A stretch of 64,000 nucleotides of DNA from Osmia lignaria lignaria (Eukaryota; Arthropoda; Insecta; Hymenoptera; Megachilidae), in contig NW_027478161.1 in NCBI RefSeq assembly GCF_051020975.1, forward strand, positions 22,046,001-22,110,000. Direction: 5' to 3'. A program made the position numbers and the translations under genes. Below are positions 22,116 through 35,318 of the stretch, in pieces. The notes under the pieces were generated by a model that made no database searches, was not told the DNA's origin, and was given only the letters and a program-made list of their open reading frames with translations. The stretch's first letter is position 1, and every line of letters begins with the position of its first letter.

Positions 22116-25100
22116 TTGCAGATTTATCTCAAGGGAAGGGGCCTAACGGACATATTTCGAGATATTTCTTCTTCTTGTTGTTCTTCTTCTGCACAGCTAA
22201 ACTGGAAGTGGCATTTCCAGCTCGCAATAGTGCAGAGTCATCTCAAAGAAAGGGGCCACGGTGTTTCTGTATCTCTATTATGTTGGTGCGGCTTCGGAAC
22301 TTTTAAATATCTCGATATATCTCGAAAACTACGCTTCTGATCAAAAAATATCATAGAACATAAAAAGTAGGAAACTTAATTCTCTACAAAAAAGGTCTCT
22401 TAACATTTTGCCATAGCTCGCTTCGTTTCCGAGATATTTGCAGATTTATCTCAAGGGAAGGGGCCTAACGGACATATTTCGAGATATTTCTTCTTCTTGT
22501 TGTTCTTCTTCTGCACAGCTAAACTGGAAGTGGCATTTCCAGCTCGCAATAGTGCAGAGTCATCTCAAAGAAAGGGGCCACGGTGTTTCTGTATCTCTAT
22601 TATGTTGGTGCGGCTTCGGAACTTTTAAATATCTCGATATATCTCGAGAACTACGCATCTGATCAAAAAATATCATAGAACATGAAAAGTAGGAAACTTA
22701 ATTCTCTACAAAAAAGGTCTCTTAACATTTTGCCATAGCTCTCTTCGTTTCCGAGATATTTGCAGATTTATCTCAAGGGAAGGGGCCTGACGGACATATT
22801 TCGAGATACTTCTTCTTCTTGTTGTTCTTCTTCTGCACAGCTAAGCTGGAAGTGGCATTTGCAGCTCGCAATAGTGCAGAGTTATCTCAAAGAAAGGGGC
22901 CACGGTGTTTCTGTATCTCTCTTATGTTGGTGCGGCTTCGGAACTTTTAAATATCTTGATATATCTCGAGAACTACGCATCTGATCAAAAAATATCATAG
23001 AACATAAAAAGTAGGAAACTTAATTCTCTACAAAAAAGGTCTCTTAACATTTTGCCATAGCCTCGCTTCGTTTCCGAGATATTTGCAGATTTATCTCAAG
23101 GGAAGGGGCCTAACGGACATATTTCGAGATATTTCTTCTTCTTGTTGTTCTTCTTCTGCACAGCTAAACGGGAAGTGGCATTTCCAGCTCGCAATAGTGC
23201 AGAGTCATCTCAAAGAAAGGGGCCACGGTGTTTCTGTATCTGTATTATGTTGGTGCGGCTTCGGAACTTTTAAATATCTCGATATATCTCGAAAACTACG
23301 CTTCTGATCAAAAAATATCATAGAACATAAATTGTAGGAAACATAATTCTCGACAAAAAAGGTCTCTTAACATTTTGCCATAGCTCGCTTCGTTTCCGAG
23401 ATATTTGCAGATATATCTCAAGGGAAGGGGCCTGACGGACATATTTCGAGATATTTCTTCTTCTTGTTGTTCTTCTTCTGCACAGCTAAGCTGGAAGTGG
23501 CATTTACAGCTCGCAATAGTGCAGAGTTATCTCAAAGAAAGGGACCACGGTGTTTCTGTATCTCTATTATGTTGGTGCGGCTTCGGAACTTTTAAATATC
23601 TTGATATATCTCGAGAACTACGCATCTGATCAAAAAATCTCATAGAACGTAAAAAGTAGGAAACTTAATTCTCTACAAAAAAGGTCTCTTAACATTTTGC
23701 CATAGCTCTCTTCGTTTCCGAGATATTTCCAGATTTATCTCAAGGGAAGGGGCCTGACGGACATATTTCGAGATATTTCTTCTTCTTGTTGTTCTTCTTC
23801 TGCACAGCTAAGCTGGAAGTGGCATTTGCAGCTCGCAATAGTGCAGAGTTATCTCAAAGAAAGGGGCCACGGTGTTTCTGTATCTCTATTATGTTGGTGC
23901 GGCTTCGGAACTTTTAAATATCTTGATATATCTCGAGAACTACGCATCTGATCAAAAAATATCATAGAACATGAAAAGTAGGAAAATTAATTCTCTACAA
24001 AAAAGGTCTCTTAACATTTTGCCATAGCTCGCTTCGTTTCCGAGATATTTGCAGATTTATCTCAAGGGAAGGGGCCTAACGGACATATTTCGAGATATTT
24101 CTTCTTCTTGTTGTTCTTCTTCTGCACAGCTAAACTGGAAGTGGCATTTCCAGCTCGCAATAGTGCAGAGTCATCTCAAAGAAAGGGGCCACGGTGTTTC
24201 TGTATCTCTATTATGTTGGTGCGGCTTCGGAACTTTTAAATATCTCGATATATCTCGAAAACTACGCTTCTGATCAAAAAGTATCATAGAACATAAATTG
24301 TAGGAAACATAATTCTCGACAAAAAAGGTCTCTTAACATTTTGCCATAGCTCGCTTCGTTTCCGAGATATTTGCAGATATATCTCAAGGGAAGGGGCCTG
24401 ACGGACATATTTCGAGATATTTCTTCTTCTTGTTGTTCTTCTTCTGCACAGCTAAGCTGGAAGTGGCATTTGCAGCTCGCAATAGTGCAGAGTTATCTCA
24501 AAGAAAGGGGCCACGGTGTTTCTGTATCTCTATTATGTTGGTGCGGCTTCGGAACTTTTAAATATCTTGATATATCTCGAGAACTACGCCTCTGATCGAA
24601 AAATATCATAGAACATAAAAAGTAGGAAACTTAATTCTCTACAAAAAAGGTCTCTTAACATTTTGCCATAGCTCGCTTCGTTTCCGAGATATTTGCAGAT
24701 TTATCTCAAGGAAAGGGGCCTGACGGACATATTTCGAGATATTTCTTCTTCTTGTTGTTCTTCTTCTGCACAGCTAAGCTGGAAGTGGCATTTGCAGCTC
24801 GCAATAGTGCAGAGTTATCTCAAAGAAAGGGGCCACGGTGTTTCTGTATCTCTATTATGTTGGTGCGGCTTCGGAACTTTTAAATATCTTGATATATCTC
24901 GAGAACTACGCGTCTGATCAAAAAATATCATAGAACATAAAAAGTAGGAAACCTAATTTTCTACAAAAAAGGTCTCTTAACATTTTGCCGTAGCCCGCTT
25001 CGTTTCCGAGATATTTGCAGATTTATCTCAAGGGAAGGGGCCTGACGGACATATTTCGAGATATTTCTTCTTCTTGTTGTTCTTCTTCTGCACAGCTAAG

Positions 25101-26946
25101 CTGGAAGTGGCATTTGCGGCTCGCACTAGTGCACAGTTATCTCAAAGAAAGGGGCCACCGTGTTTCTGTATCTCTATTATGTTGGTGCGGCTTCGGAACT
25201 TTTAAATATCTTGATATATCTCTAGAACTACGCATCTGATCAAAAAATATCATAGAAGATAAAAAGTAGGAAACTTAATTCTCTACAAAAAAGGTCTCTT
25301 AACATTTTCCCATAGCTGGCATCGTTTCCGAGATATTTGCAGATTTATCTCAAGGGAAGGGGCCTGACGGACATATTTCGAGATATTTCTTCTTCTTGTT
25401 GTTCTTCTTCTGCACAGCTAAGCTGAAAGTGGCATTTGCAGCGCGCAATAGTGCAGAGTTCTCTCAAAGAAAGGGGCCACGGTGTTTCTGTATCTCTATT
25501 ATGTTGGTGCGGCTTCGGAACTTTTAAATATCTTGATATATCTCGAGAACTACGCATCTGATCAAAAAATATCATAGAACATGAAAAGTAGGAAACTTAA
25601 TTCTCTACAAAAAAGGTCTCTTAACATTTTGCCATAGCTCTCTTGGTTTCCGAGATATTTGCAGATTTATCTCGAGGGAAGGGGTCTGACGGACATATTT
25701 CGAGATATTTCTTCTTCTTGTTGTTCTTCTTCTGCACAGCTAAGCTGGAAGTGGCATTTGCAGCTCGCAATAGTGCAGAGTTATCTCAAAGAAAGGGGCC
25801 ACGGTGTTTCTGTATCTCTATTATGTTGGTGCGGCTTCGGAACTTTTAAATATCTTGATATATCTCGAGAACTACGCATCTGATCAAATAATATCATAGA
25901 ACATGAAAAGTAGCAAAATTAATTCTCTACAAAAAAGGTCTCTTAACATTTTGCCATAGCTCGCTTCGTTTCCGAGATATTTGCAGATTTATCTCAAGGG
26001 AAGGGGCCTAACTGACATATTTCGAGATATTTCTTCTTCTTGTTGTTCTTCTTCTGCACAGCTAAACTGGAAGTGGCATTTCCAGCTCGCAATAGTGCAG
26101 AGTCATCTCAAAGAAAGGGGCCACGGTGTTTCTGTATCTCTATTATGTTGGTGCGGCTTCGGAACTTTTAAATATCTCGATATATCTCGAAAACTACGCT
26201 TCTGATCAAAAAATATCATAGAACATAAAAAGTAGGAAACTTAATTCTCTACAAAAAAGGTCTCTTAACATTTTGCCATAGCTCGCTTCGTTTCCGAGAT
26301 ATTTGCAGATTTATCTCAAGGGAAGGGGCCTAACGGACATATTTCGAGATATTTCTTCTTCTTGTTGTTCTTCTTCTGCACAGCTAAACTGGAAGTGGCA
26401 TTTCCAGCTCGCAATAGTGCAGAGTCATCTCAAAGAAAGGGGCCACGGTGTTTCTGTATCTCTATTATGTTGGTGCGGCTTCGGAACTTTTAAATATCTC
26501 GATATATCTCGAAAACTACGCTTCTGATCAAAAAATATCATAGAACATAAATTGTAGGAAACATAATTCTCGACAAAAAAGGTCTCTTAACATTTTGCCA
26601 TAGCTCGCTTCGTTTCCGAGATATTTGCAGATATATCTCAAGGGAAGGGGCCTGACGGACATATTTCAAGATATTTCTTCTTCTTGTTGTTCTTCTTCTG
26701 CACAGCTAAGCTGGAAGTGGCATTTACAGCTCGCAATAGTGCAGAGTTATCTCAAAGAAAGGGGCCACGGTGTTTCTGTATCTCTATTTTGTTGGTGCGG
26801 CTTCGGAACTTTTAAATATCTTGATATATCTCGAGAACTACGCATCTGATCGAAAAATGTCATAGAACGTAAAAAGTAGGAAACTTAATTCTCTACAAAA
26901 AAGGTCTCTTCACATTTTGCCATAGCTCTCTTCATTTCCGAGATAT
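22116..26946. repeat. Satellite units 69-83, mosaic related to repeat C
   Basis: Dominated by m3 units with gagtcatctc (69, 70, 72, 75, 81, 82) and m1/E units. Segments recur at different spacings. The atcaaataatatc tail of unit 68 with unit 69 recurs in units 80-81, 12 units later. Units 72-74, with ttctcgacaaa, acgtaaaaag and gatatttccag, recur as units 82-84, 10 units later. Units 81-83 also match units 51-53 of repeat C. Unit 77 ends with an isolated tP tail (about 24948-24990). Unit 71 carries a 1-bp insertion. Unit 79 has many private changes (catagctggcatcg, gctgaaagtgg, gagttctctc). Confidence 0.82.
23061..23062. other. 1-bp insertion in unit 71
   Basis: The sequence reads catagcctcgc where other units read catagctcgc, adding one C at unit position 302-303. 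This is the only net insertion in the array and makes the unit 323 bp. Confidence 0.88.
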
Positions 26947-28234
26947 TTCCAGATTTATCTCAAGGGAAGGGGCCTGACGGACATATTTCGAGATATTTCT
27001 TCTTCTTGTTGTTCTTCTTCTGCACAGCTAAGCTGGAAGTGGCATTTGCAGCTCGCAATAGTGCAGAGTTATCTCAAAGAAAGGGGCCACGGTGTTTCTG
27101 TATCTCTATTATGTTGGTGCGGCTTCGGAACTTTTAAATATCTTGATATATCTCGAGAACTACGCCTCTGATCGAAAAATATCATACAACATAAAAAGTA
27201 GGAAACTGAATTCTCTACAAAAAAGGTCTCTTAACATTTTGCCATAGCTCGCTTCGTTTCCGAGATATTTGCAGATTTATCTCAAGGGAAGGGGCCTGAC
27301 GGACATATTTCGAGATATTTCTTCTTCTTGTTGTTCTTCTTCTGCACAGCTAAGCTGGAAGTGGCATTTGCGACTCGCATTAGTGCAGAGTTATCTCAAA
27401 GAAAGGAGCCACGGTGTTTCTGTATCTCTATTATGTTGGTGCGGCTTCGGAACTTTTAAATATCTCGATATATCTCGAAAACTACGCTTCTGATCAAAAA
27501 ATATCATAGAACATAAATTGTAGGAAACATAATTCTCGACAAAAAAGGTCTCTTAAGATTTTGCCATAGCTCGCTTCGTTTCCGAGATATTTGCAGATAT
27601 ATCTCAAGGGAAGGGGCCTGACGGACATATTTCGAGATATTTCTTCTTCTTGTTGTTCTTCTTCTGCACAGCTAAGCTGGAAGTGGCATTTGCAGCTCGC
27701 AATAGTGCAGAGTTATCTCAAAGAAAGGGGCCACGGTGTTTCTGTATCTCTATTATGTTGGTGCGGCTTCGGAACTTTTAAATATCTCGATATATCTCGA
27801 AAACTACGCTTCTGATCAAAAAATATCATAGAACATAAATTGTAGGAAACATAATTCTCTACAAAAAACGTCTCTTAACATTTTGCCATAGCTCGCTTCG
27901 TTTCCGAGATATTTGCAGATTCAGCTCAAAGGAACTGGCCTGACGGACATATTTCGAGATATTTCTTCTTCTTGTTGTTCTTCTTCTGCACAGCTAAACT
28001 GGAAGTGGCATTTCCAGCTCGCAATCGTGCAGAGTTATCTCAAAGAAAGGGGCCACGGTGTTTCTGTATCTCTATTATGTTGGTGCGGCTTCGGAACTTT
28101 TAAATATCTTGATATATCTCGAGAACTACGCCTCTGATCGAAAAATATCATAGAACATAAAAAGTAGGAAACTTAATTCTCTACAAAAAAGGTCTCTTAA
28201 CATTTTGCCATAGCTCGCTTCGTTTCCGAGATAT
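26947..28234. repeat. 4-unit duplication D, copy 1 (units 84-87)
   Basis: Unit 84 ends with gatcgaaaaatatcataca and ggaaactgaattc. Unit 85 is m2-like/K with aaaggagcc. Its tail has ttctcgacaaa and cttaagatttt before unit 86. Unit 87 is a hybrid with Q head and m3 mid block. The first three units recur 1,288 bp downstream. Confidence 0.82.
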
Positions 28235-29200
28235 TTGCAGATTTATCTCAAGGGAAGGGGCCTGACGGACATATTTCGAGATATTTCTTCTTCTTGTTGT
28301 TCTTCTTCAGCACAGCTAAGCTGGAAGTGGCATTTGCAGCTCGCAATAGTGCAGAGTTATCTCAAAGAAAGGGGCCACGGTGTTTCTGTATCTCTATTAT
28401 GTTGGTGCGGCTTCGGAACTTTTAAATATCTTGATATATCTCGAGAACTACGCCTCTGATCGAAAAATATCATACAACATAAAAAGTAGGAAACTGAATT
28501 CTCTACAAAAAAGGTCTCTTAACATTTTGCCATAGCTCGCTTCGTTTCCGAGATATTTGCAGATTTATCTCAAGGGAAGGGGCCTGACGGACATATTTCG
28601 AGATATTTCTTCTTCTTGTTGTTCTTCTTCTGCACAGCTAAGCTGGAAGTGGCATTTGCGGCTCGCATTAGTGCAGAGTTATCTCAAAGAAAGGAGCCAC
28701 GGTGTTTCTGTATCTCTATTATGTTGGTGCGGCTTCGGAACTTTTAAATATCTCGATATATCTCGAAAACTACGCTTCTGATCAAAAAATATCATAGAAC
28801 ATAAATTGTAGGAAACATAATTCTCGACAAAAAAGGTCTCTTAAGATTTTGCCATAGCTCGCTTCGTTTCCGAGATATTTGCAGATATATCTCAAGGGAA
28901 GGGGCCCGACGGACATATTTCCAGATATTTCTTCTTCTTGTTGTTCTTCTTCTGCACAGCTAAGCTGGAAGTGGCATTTGCAGCTCGCAATAGTGCAGAG
29001 TTATCTCAAAGAAAGGGGCCACGGTGTTTCTGTATCTCTATTATGTTGGTGCGGCTTCGGAACTTTTAAATATCTTGATATATCTCGAGAACTACGCATC
29101 TGATCAAAAAATATCATAGAACATAAAAAGTAGGAAACTTAATTCTCTACAAAAAAGGTCTCTTAACATTTTGCCATAGCTCGCTTCGTTTCCGAGATAT
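28235..29200. repeat. 4-unit duplication D, copy 2, three units present (units 88-90)
   Basis: Units 88-90 repeat the markers of units 84-86: catacaacata, aaactgaattc, aaaggagcc, ttctcgacaaa and cttaagatttt. Unit 90 adds private changes (ggggcccgac and tttccagat). The 4-unit spacing is not continued after this point. Confidence 0.8.
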
Positions 29201-30166
29201 TTGCAGATTTATCTCAAGGGAAGGGTCCTGATGGACATATTTCGAGATATTTCTTCTTCTTGTTGTTCTTCTTCTGCACAGCTAAACTGGAAGTGGCATT
29301 TCCAGCTCGCAATCGTGCAGAGTTATCTTAAAGAAAGGGGCCACGGTGTATCTGTATCTCTATTATGTTGGTGCGGCTTCGGAACTTTTAAATATCTTGA
29401 TATATCTCGAGAACTACGCCTCTGATCGAAAAATATCATAGAACATAAAAAGTAGGCAACTTAATTCTCTACAAAAAAGGTCTCTTAACATTTCGCCATA
29501 GCTCGCTTCGTTTCCGAGATATTTGCAGATTTATCTCAAGGGAAGGGGCCTGTCGGACATATTTCGAGATATTTCTTCTTCTTGTTGTTCTTCTTCTGCA
29601 CAGCTAAGCTGGAAGTGGCATTTGCGGCTCGCACTAGTGCAGAGTTATCTCAAAGAAAGGGGCCACGGTGTTTCTGTATCTCTATTATGTTGGTGCGGCT
29701 TCGGAACTTTTAAATATCTCGATATATCTCGAAAACTACGCTTCTGATCAAAAAATATCATAGAACATAAATTGTAGGAAACATAATTCTCTACAAAAAA
29801 CGTCTCTTAACATTTTGCCATAGCTCGCTTCGTTTCCGAGATATTTGCAGATTCAGCTCAAAGGAACGGGCCTGACGGACATATTTCGAGATACTTCTTC
29901 TTCTTGTTGTTCTTCCTCTGCACAGCTAAGCTGGAAGTGGCATTTGCAGCTCGCAATAGTGCAGAGTTATCTCAAAGAAAGGGGCCACGGTGTTTCTGTA
30001 TCTCTATTATGTTGGTGCGGCTTCGGAACTTTTAAATATCTTGATATATCTGGAGAACTACGCATCTGATCAAAAAATATCATAGAACATAAAAAGTAGG
30101 AAACTTAATTCTCTACAAAAAAGGTCTCTTAACATTTTGCCATAGCTCGCTTCGTTTCCGAGATAT
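29201..30166. repeat. Satellite units 91-93
   Basis: Unit 91 is m3/E with aagggtcctgatgg. Unit 92 is m2/K with cctgtcgg and is preceded by aacatttcgcc. Unit 93 has the Q head with ggaacggg and gatacttc. The same three-unit order recurs as units 103-105, exactly 12 units (3,864 bp) later, best matched at units 92 and 104. Confidence 0.85.
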
Positions 30167-30810
30167 TTGCAGATATATCTCAAGGGAAGGGGCCTGCCGG
30201 ACATATTTCGAGATATTTCTTCTTCTTGTTGTTCTTCTTCTGCACAGCTAAGCTGGAAGTGGCATTTACAGCTCGCAATAGTGCAGAGTTATCTCAAAGA
30301 AAGGGGCCACGGTGTTTCTGTATCTCTATTATGTTGGTGCTGCTTCGGAACTTTTAAATATCTTGATATATCTCGAGAACTACGCATCTGATCAAAAAAT
30401 ATCGTAGAACATGAAAAGTAGGAAACTTAATTCTCTACAAAAAAGGTCTCTTAACATTTTGCCATAGCTCTCTTCGTTTCCGAGATATTTGCAGATTTAT
30501 CTCAAGGGAAGGGGCCTGACGGACATATTTCGAGATATTTCTTCTTCTTGTTGTTCTTCTTCTGCACAGCTAAGCTGGAAGTGGCATTTGCAGCTCGCAA
30601 TAGTGCAGAGTTATCTCAAAGAAAGGGGCCACGGTGTTTCTGTATCTCTATTATGTTGGTGCGGCTTCGGAACTTTTAAATATCTTGATATATCTCGAGA
30701 ACTACGCATCTGATCAAAAAATATCATAGAACATAAAAAGTAGGAAACTTAATTCTCTACAAAAAACGTCTCTTAACATTTTGCCATAGCTCGCTTCGTT
30801 TCCGAGATAT
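30167..30810. repeat. 2-unit duplication E, copy 1 (units 94-95)
   Basis: Unit 94 has cctgccgg, gtgctgcttcgg and a tail with atatcgtagaacatg. Unit 95 is preceded by catagctctcttcg. The pair recurs directly 644 bp downstream with no difference I could find by eye in the core. Confidence 0.9.
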
Positions 30811-31454
30811 TTGCAGATATATCTCAAGGGAAGGGGCCTGCCGGACATATTTCGAGATATTTCTTCTTCTTGTTGTTCTTCTTCTGCACAGCTAAGCTGG
30901 AAGTGGCATTTACAGCTCGCAATAGTGCAGAGTTATCTCAAAGAAAGGGGCCACGGTGTTTCTGTATCTCTATTATGTTGGTGCTGCTTCGGAACTTTTA
31001 AATATCTTGATATATCTCGAGAACTACGCATCTGATCAAAAAATATCGTAGAACATGAAAAGTAGGAAACTTAATTCTCTACAAAAAAGGTCTCTTAACA
31101 TTTTGCCATAGCTCTCTTCGTTTCCGAGATATTTGCAGATTTATCTCAAGGGAAGGGGCCTGACGGACATATTTCGAGATATTTCTTCTTCTTGTTGTTC
31201 TTCTTCTGCACAGCTAAGCTGGAAGTGGCATTTGCAGCTCGCAATAGTGCAGAGTTATCTCAAAGAAAGGGGCCACGGTGTTTCTGTATCTCTATTATGT
31301 TGGTGCGGCTTCGGAACTTTTAAATATCTTGATATATCTCGAGAACTACGCATCTGATCAAAAAATATCATAGAACATAAAAAGTAGGAAACTTAATTCT
31401 CTACAAAAAAGGTCTCTTAACATTTTGCCATAGCTCGCTTCGTTTCCGAGATAT
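30811..31454. repeat. 2-unit duplication E, copy 2 (units 96-97)
   Basis: Direct repeat of units 94-95. The copies differ at the borders: aaaaaacgtctc precedes unit 96 and aaaaaaggtctc precedes unit 94. The near-identity indicates a recent two-unit duplication. Confidence 0.9.
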
Positions 31455-33708
31455 TTGCAGATTTATCTCAAGGGAAGGGTCCTGATGGACATATTTCGAG
31501 ATATTTCTTCTTCTTGTTGTTCTTCTTCTGCACAGCTAAACTGGAAGTGGCATTTCCAGCTCGCAATCGTGCAGAGTTATCTCAAAGAAAGGGGCCACGG
31601 TGTTTCTGTATCTCTATTATGTTGGTGCGGCTTCGGAACTTTTAAATATCTTGATATATCTCGAGAACTACGCCTCTGATCGAAAAATATCATAGAACAT
31701 AAAAAGTAGGAAACTTAATTCTCTACAAAAAAGGTCTCTTAACATTTTGCCATAGCTCGCTTCGTTTCCGAGATATTTGCAGATTTATCTCATGGGAAGG
31801 GGCCTGACGGACATATTTCGAGATATTTCTTCTTCTTCTTGTTCTTCTTCTGCACAGCTAAGCTGGAAGTGGCATTTGCGGCTCGCACTAGTGCAGAGTT
31901 ATCTCAAAGAAAGGAGCCACGGTGTTTCTGTATCTCTATTATGTTGGTGCGGCTTCGGAACTTTTAAATATCTCGATATATCTCGAAAACTACGCTTCTG
32001 ATCAAAAAATATCATAGAACATAAATTGTAGGAAACATAATTCACTACAAAAAACGTCTCTTAACATTTTGCCATAGCTCGCTTCGTTTCCGAGATATTT
32101 GCAGATTCAGCTCAAAGGAACGGGCCTGACGGACATATTTCGAGATACTTCTTCTTCTTGTTGTTCTTCCGCTGCACAGCTAAGCTGGAAGTGGCATTTG
32201 CAGCTCGCAATAGTGCAGAGTTATCTCAAAGAAAGAGGCCACGGTGTTTCTGTATCTCTATTATGTTGGTGCGGCTTCGGAACTTTTAAATATCTTGATA
32301 TATCTCGAGAACGACGCATCTGATCAAAAAATATCATAGAACACAAAAAGTAGGAAACTTAATTCTCTACAAAAAAGGTCTCTTAACATTTTGCCATAGC
32401 TCGCTTCGTTTCCGAGATATTTGCAGATTTATCTCAAGGGAAGGGTCCTGATGGACATATTTCGAGATATTTCTTCTTCTTGTTGTTCTTCTTCTGCACA
32501 GCTAAACTGGAAGTGGCATTTCCAGCTCGCAATCGTGCAGAGTTATCTCAAAGAAAGGGGCCACGGTGTTTCTGTATCTCTATTATGTTGGTGCGGCTTC
32601 GGAACTTTTAAATATCTTGATATATCTCGAGAACTACGCCTCTGATCGAAAAATATCATAGAACATAAAAAGTAGGAAACTTGATTCTCTACAAAAAAGG
32701 TCTCTTAACATTTTGCCATAGCTCGCTTCGTTTCCGAGATATTTGCAGATTTATCTCAAGGGAAGGGACCTGACGGACATATTTCGAGATATTTCTTCTT
32801 CTTCTTGTTCTTCTTCTGCACAGCTAAGCTGGAAGTGGCATTTGCAGGTCGCAATGGTGCAGAGTTATCTCAAAGAAGGGGGCCACGGTGTTTCTGTATC
32901 TCTATTATGTTGGTGCGGCTTCGGAACTTTTAAATATCTCGATATATCTCGAAAACTACGCTTCTGATCAAAAAATATCATAGAACGTAAATTGTAGGAA
33001 ACATTATTCTCTACAGAAAAGGTCTCTTAACATTTTGCCATAGCTCGCTTCGTTTCCGAGATATTTGCAGATTTATCTCAAGGGAAGGGTCCTGATGGAC
33101 ATATTTCGAGATATTTCTTCTTCTTGTTGTTCTTCTTCTGCACAGCTAAACTGGAAGTGGCATTTCCAGCTCGCAATCGTGCAGAGTTATCTCAAAGAAA
33201 GGGGCCACGGCGTTTCTGTATCTCTATTATGTTGGTGCGGCTTCGGAGCTTTTAAATATCTTGATATATCTCGAGAACTACGCATCTGATCAAAAAATAT
33301 CATAGAAGATAAAAAGTAGGAAACTTAATTCTCTACAAAAAAGGTCTCTTAACATTTCGCCATAGCTCGCTTCGTTTCCGAGATATTTGCAGATTTATCT
33401 CAAGGGAAGGGGCCTGTCGGACATATTTCGAGATATTTCTTCTTCTTGTTGTTCTTCTTCTGCACAGCTATGCTGGAAGTGGCATTTGCGGCTCGCACTA
33501 GTGCAGAGTTATCTCAAAGAAAGGGGCCACGGTGTTTCTGTATCTCTATTATGTTGGTGCGGCTTCGGAACTTTTAAATATCTCGATATATCTCGAAAAC
33601 TACGCTTCTGATCAAAAAATATCATAGAACATAAATTGTAGGAAACATAATTCTCTACAAAAAACGTCTCTTAACATTTTGCCATAGCTCGCTTCGTTTC
33701 CGAGATAT
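31455..33708. repeat. Satellite units 98-104, older relatives of repeat F
   Basis: Units 98-100 follow the order seen in repeat F: aagggtcctgatgg m3/E; cttcttcttcttgttc with m2/K and aaaggagcc; Q head with gatacttc and ttccgctgc. An extra aagggtcctgatgg unit (101) then comes before the m4-like unit 102. Unit 100 has a private gaacgacgcatc. Units 103-104 repeat units 91-92. This looks like a rearranged earlier copy of the block that was later duplicated at 33709-36928. Confidence 0.83.
32743..33064. repeat. Chimeric satellite unit 102
   Basis: The left part has cttcttcttcttgttc and gctaagctgg, as in units 99, 107 and 112. The right part has caggtcgcaatggtgc, aagaagggggcc, the K block and a tV tail, as in units 109 and 114. 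The switch lies between about 32830 and 32846. The simplest reading is conversion or crossover within one unit between two subfamilies. Confidence 0.78.
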
Positions 33709-35318
33709 TTGCAGATTCAGCTCAAAGGAACTGGCCTGACGGACATATTTCGAGATATTTCTTCTTCTTGTTGTTCTTCCTCTGCACAGCTAAGCTGGAA
33801 GTGGCATTTGCAGCTCGCAATAGTGCAGAGTTATCTCAAAGAAAGGGGCCACGGTGTTTCTGTATCTCTATTATGTTGGTGCGGCTTCGGAACTTTTAAA
33901 TATCTTGATATATCTCGAGAACTACGCATCTGATCAAAAAATATCATAGAACATAAAAAGTAGGAAACTTAATTCTCTACAAAAAAGGTCTCTTAACATT
34001 TTGCCATAGCTCGCTTCGTTTCCGAGATATTTGCAGATTTATCTCAAGGGAAGGGTCCTGATGGACATATTTCGAGATATTTCTTCTTCTTGTTGTTCTT
34101 CTTCTGCACAGCTAAACTGGAAGTGGCATTTCCAGCTCGCAATCGTGCAGAGTTATCTCAAAGAAAGGGGCCACGGTGTTTCTGTATCTCTATTATGTTG
34201 GTGCGGCTTCGGAACTTTTAAATATCTTGATATATCTCGAGAACTACGCCTCTGATCGAAAAATATCATAGAACATAAAAAGTAGGAAACTTAATTCTCT
34301 ACAAAAAAGGTCTCTTAACATTTTGCCATAGCTCGCTTCGTTTCCGAGATATTTGCAGATTTATCTCAAGGGAAGGGGCCTGACGGACATATTTCGAGAT
34401 ATTTCTTCTTCTTCTTGTTCTTCTTCTGCACAGCTAAGCTGGAAGTGGCATTTGCGGCTCGCACTAGTGCAGAGTTATCTCAAAGAAAGGAGCCACGGTG
34501 TTTCTGTATCTCTATTATGTTGGTGCGGCTTCGGAACTTTTAAATATCTCGATATATCTCGAAAACTACGCTTCTGATCAAAAAATATCATAGAACATAA
34601 ATTGTAGGAAACATAATTCACTACAAAAAACGTCTCTTAACATTTTGCCATAGCTCGCTTCGTTTCCGAGATATTTGCAGATTCAGCTCAAAGGAACGGG
34701 CCTGACGGACATATTTCGAGATACTTCTTCTTCTTGTTGTTCTTCCGCTGCACAGCTAAGCTGGAAGTGGCATTTGCAGCTCGCAATAGTGCAGAGTTAT
34801 CTCAAAGAAAGGGGCCACGGTGTTTCTGTATCTCTATTATGTTGGTGCGGCTTCGGAACTTTTAAATATCTTGATATATCTCGAGAACTACGCATCTGAT
34901 CAAAAAATATCATAGAACATAAAAAGTAGGAAACTTAATTCTCTACAAAAAAGGTCTCTTAACATTTTGCCATAGCTCGCTTCGTTTCCGAGATATTTGC
35001 AGATTTATCTCAAGGGAAGGGGCCTGACGGACATATTTCGAGATATTTCTTCTTCTTGTTGTTCTTCTTCTGCACAGCTGAGCTGGAAGTGGCATTTGCA
35101 GGTCGCAATGGTGCAGAGTTATCTCAAAGAAGGGGGCCACGGTGTTTCTGTATCTCTATTATGTTGGTGCGGCTTCGGAACTTTTAAATATCTCGATATA
35201 TCTCGAAAACTACGCTTCTGATCAAAAAATATCATAGAACATAAATTGTAGGAAACATAATTCTCTACAAAAAACGTCTCTTAACATTTTGCCATAGCTC
35301 GCTTCGTTTCCGAGATAT
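33709..35318. repeat. 5-unit higher-order repeat F, copy 1 (units 105-109)
   Basis: Order: Q head/E; aagggtcctgatgg m3/E with gcctctgatcg; cttcttcttcttgttc m2/K with aaaggagcc; Q head with gatacttc and ttccgctgc; m4/K with aatggtgc and aagaaggggg. Compared line by line with the copy 1,610 bp downstream, I find no mismatch from 33523 to 35240. The copies first differ at 35241, where unit 109 switches to a tK tail while unit 114 has tV. Confidence 0.92.

Noticed and set aside
25345..25575. 76-codon ATG open frame on the - strand in unit 79
   Set aside because: It is opened by a single private change (gagttctctc for gagttatctc) that removes a TAA. It is confined to this one unit and has no sign of coding constraint.
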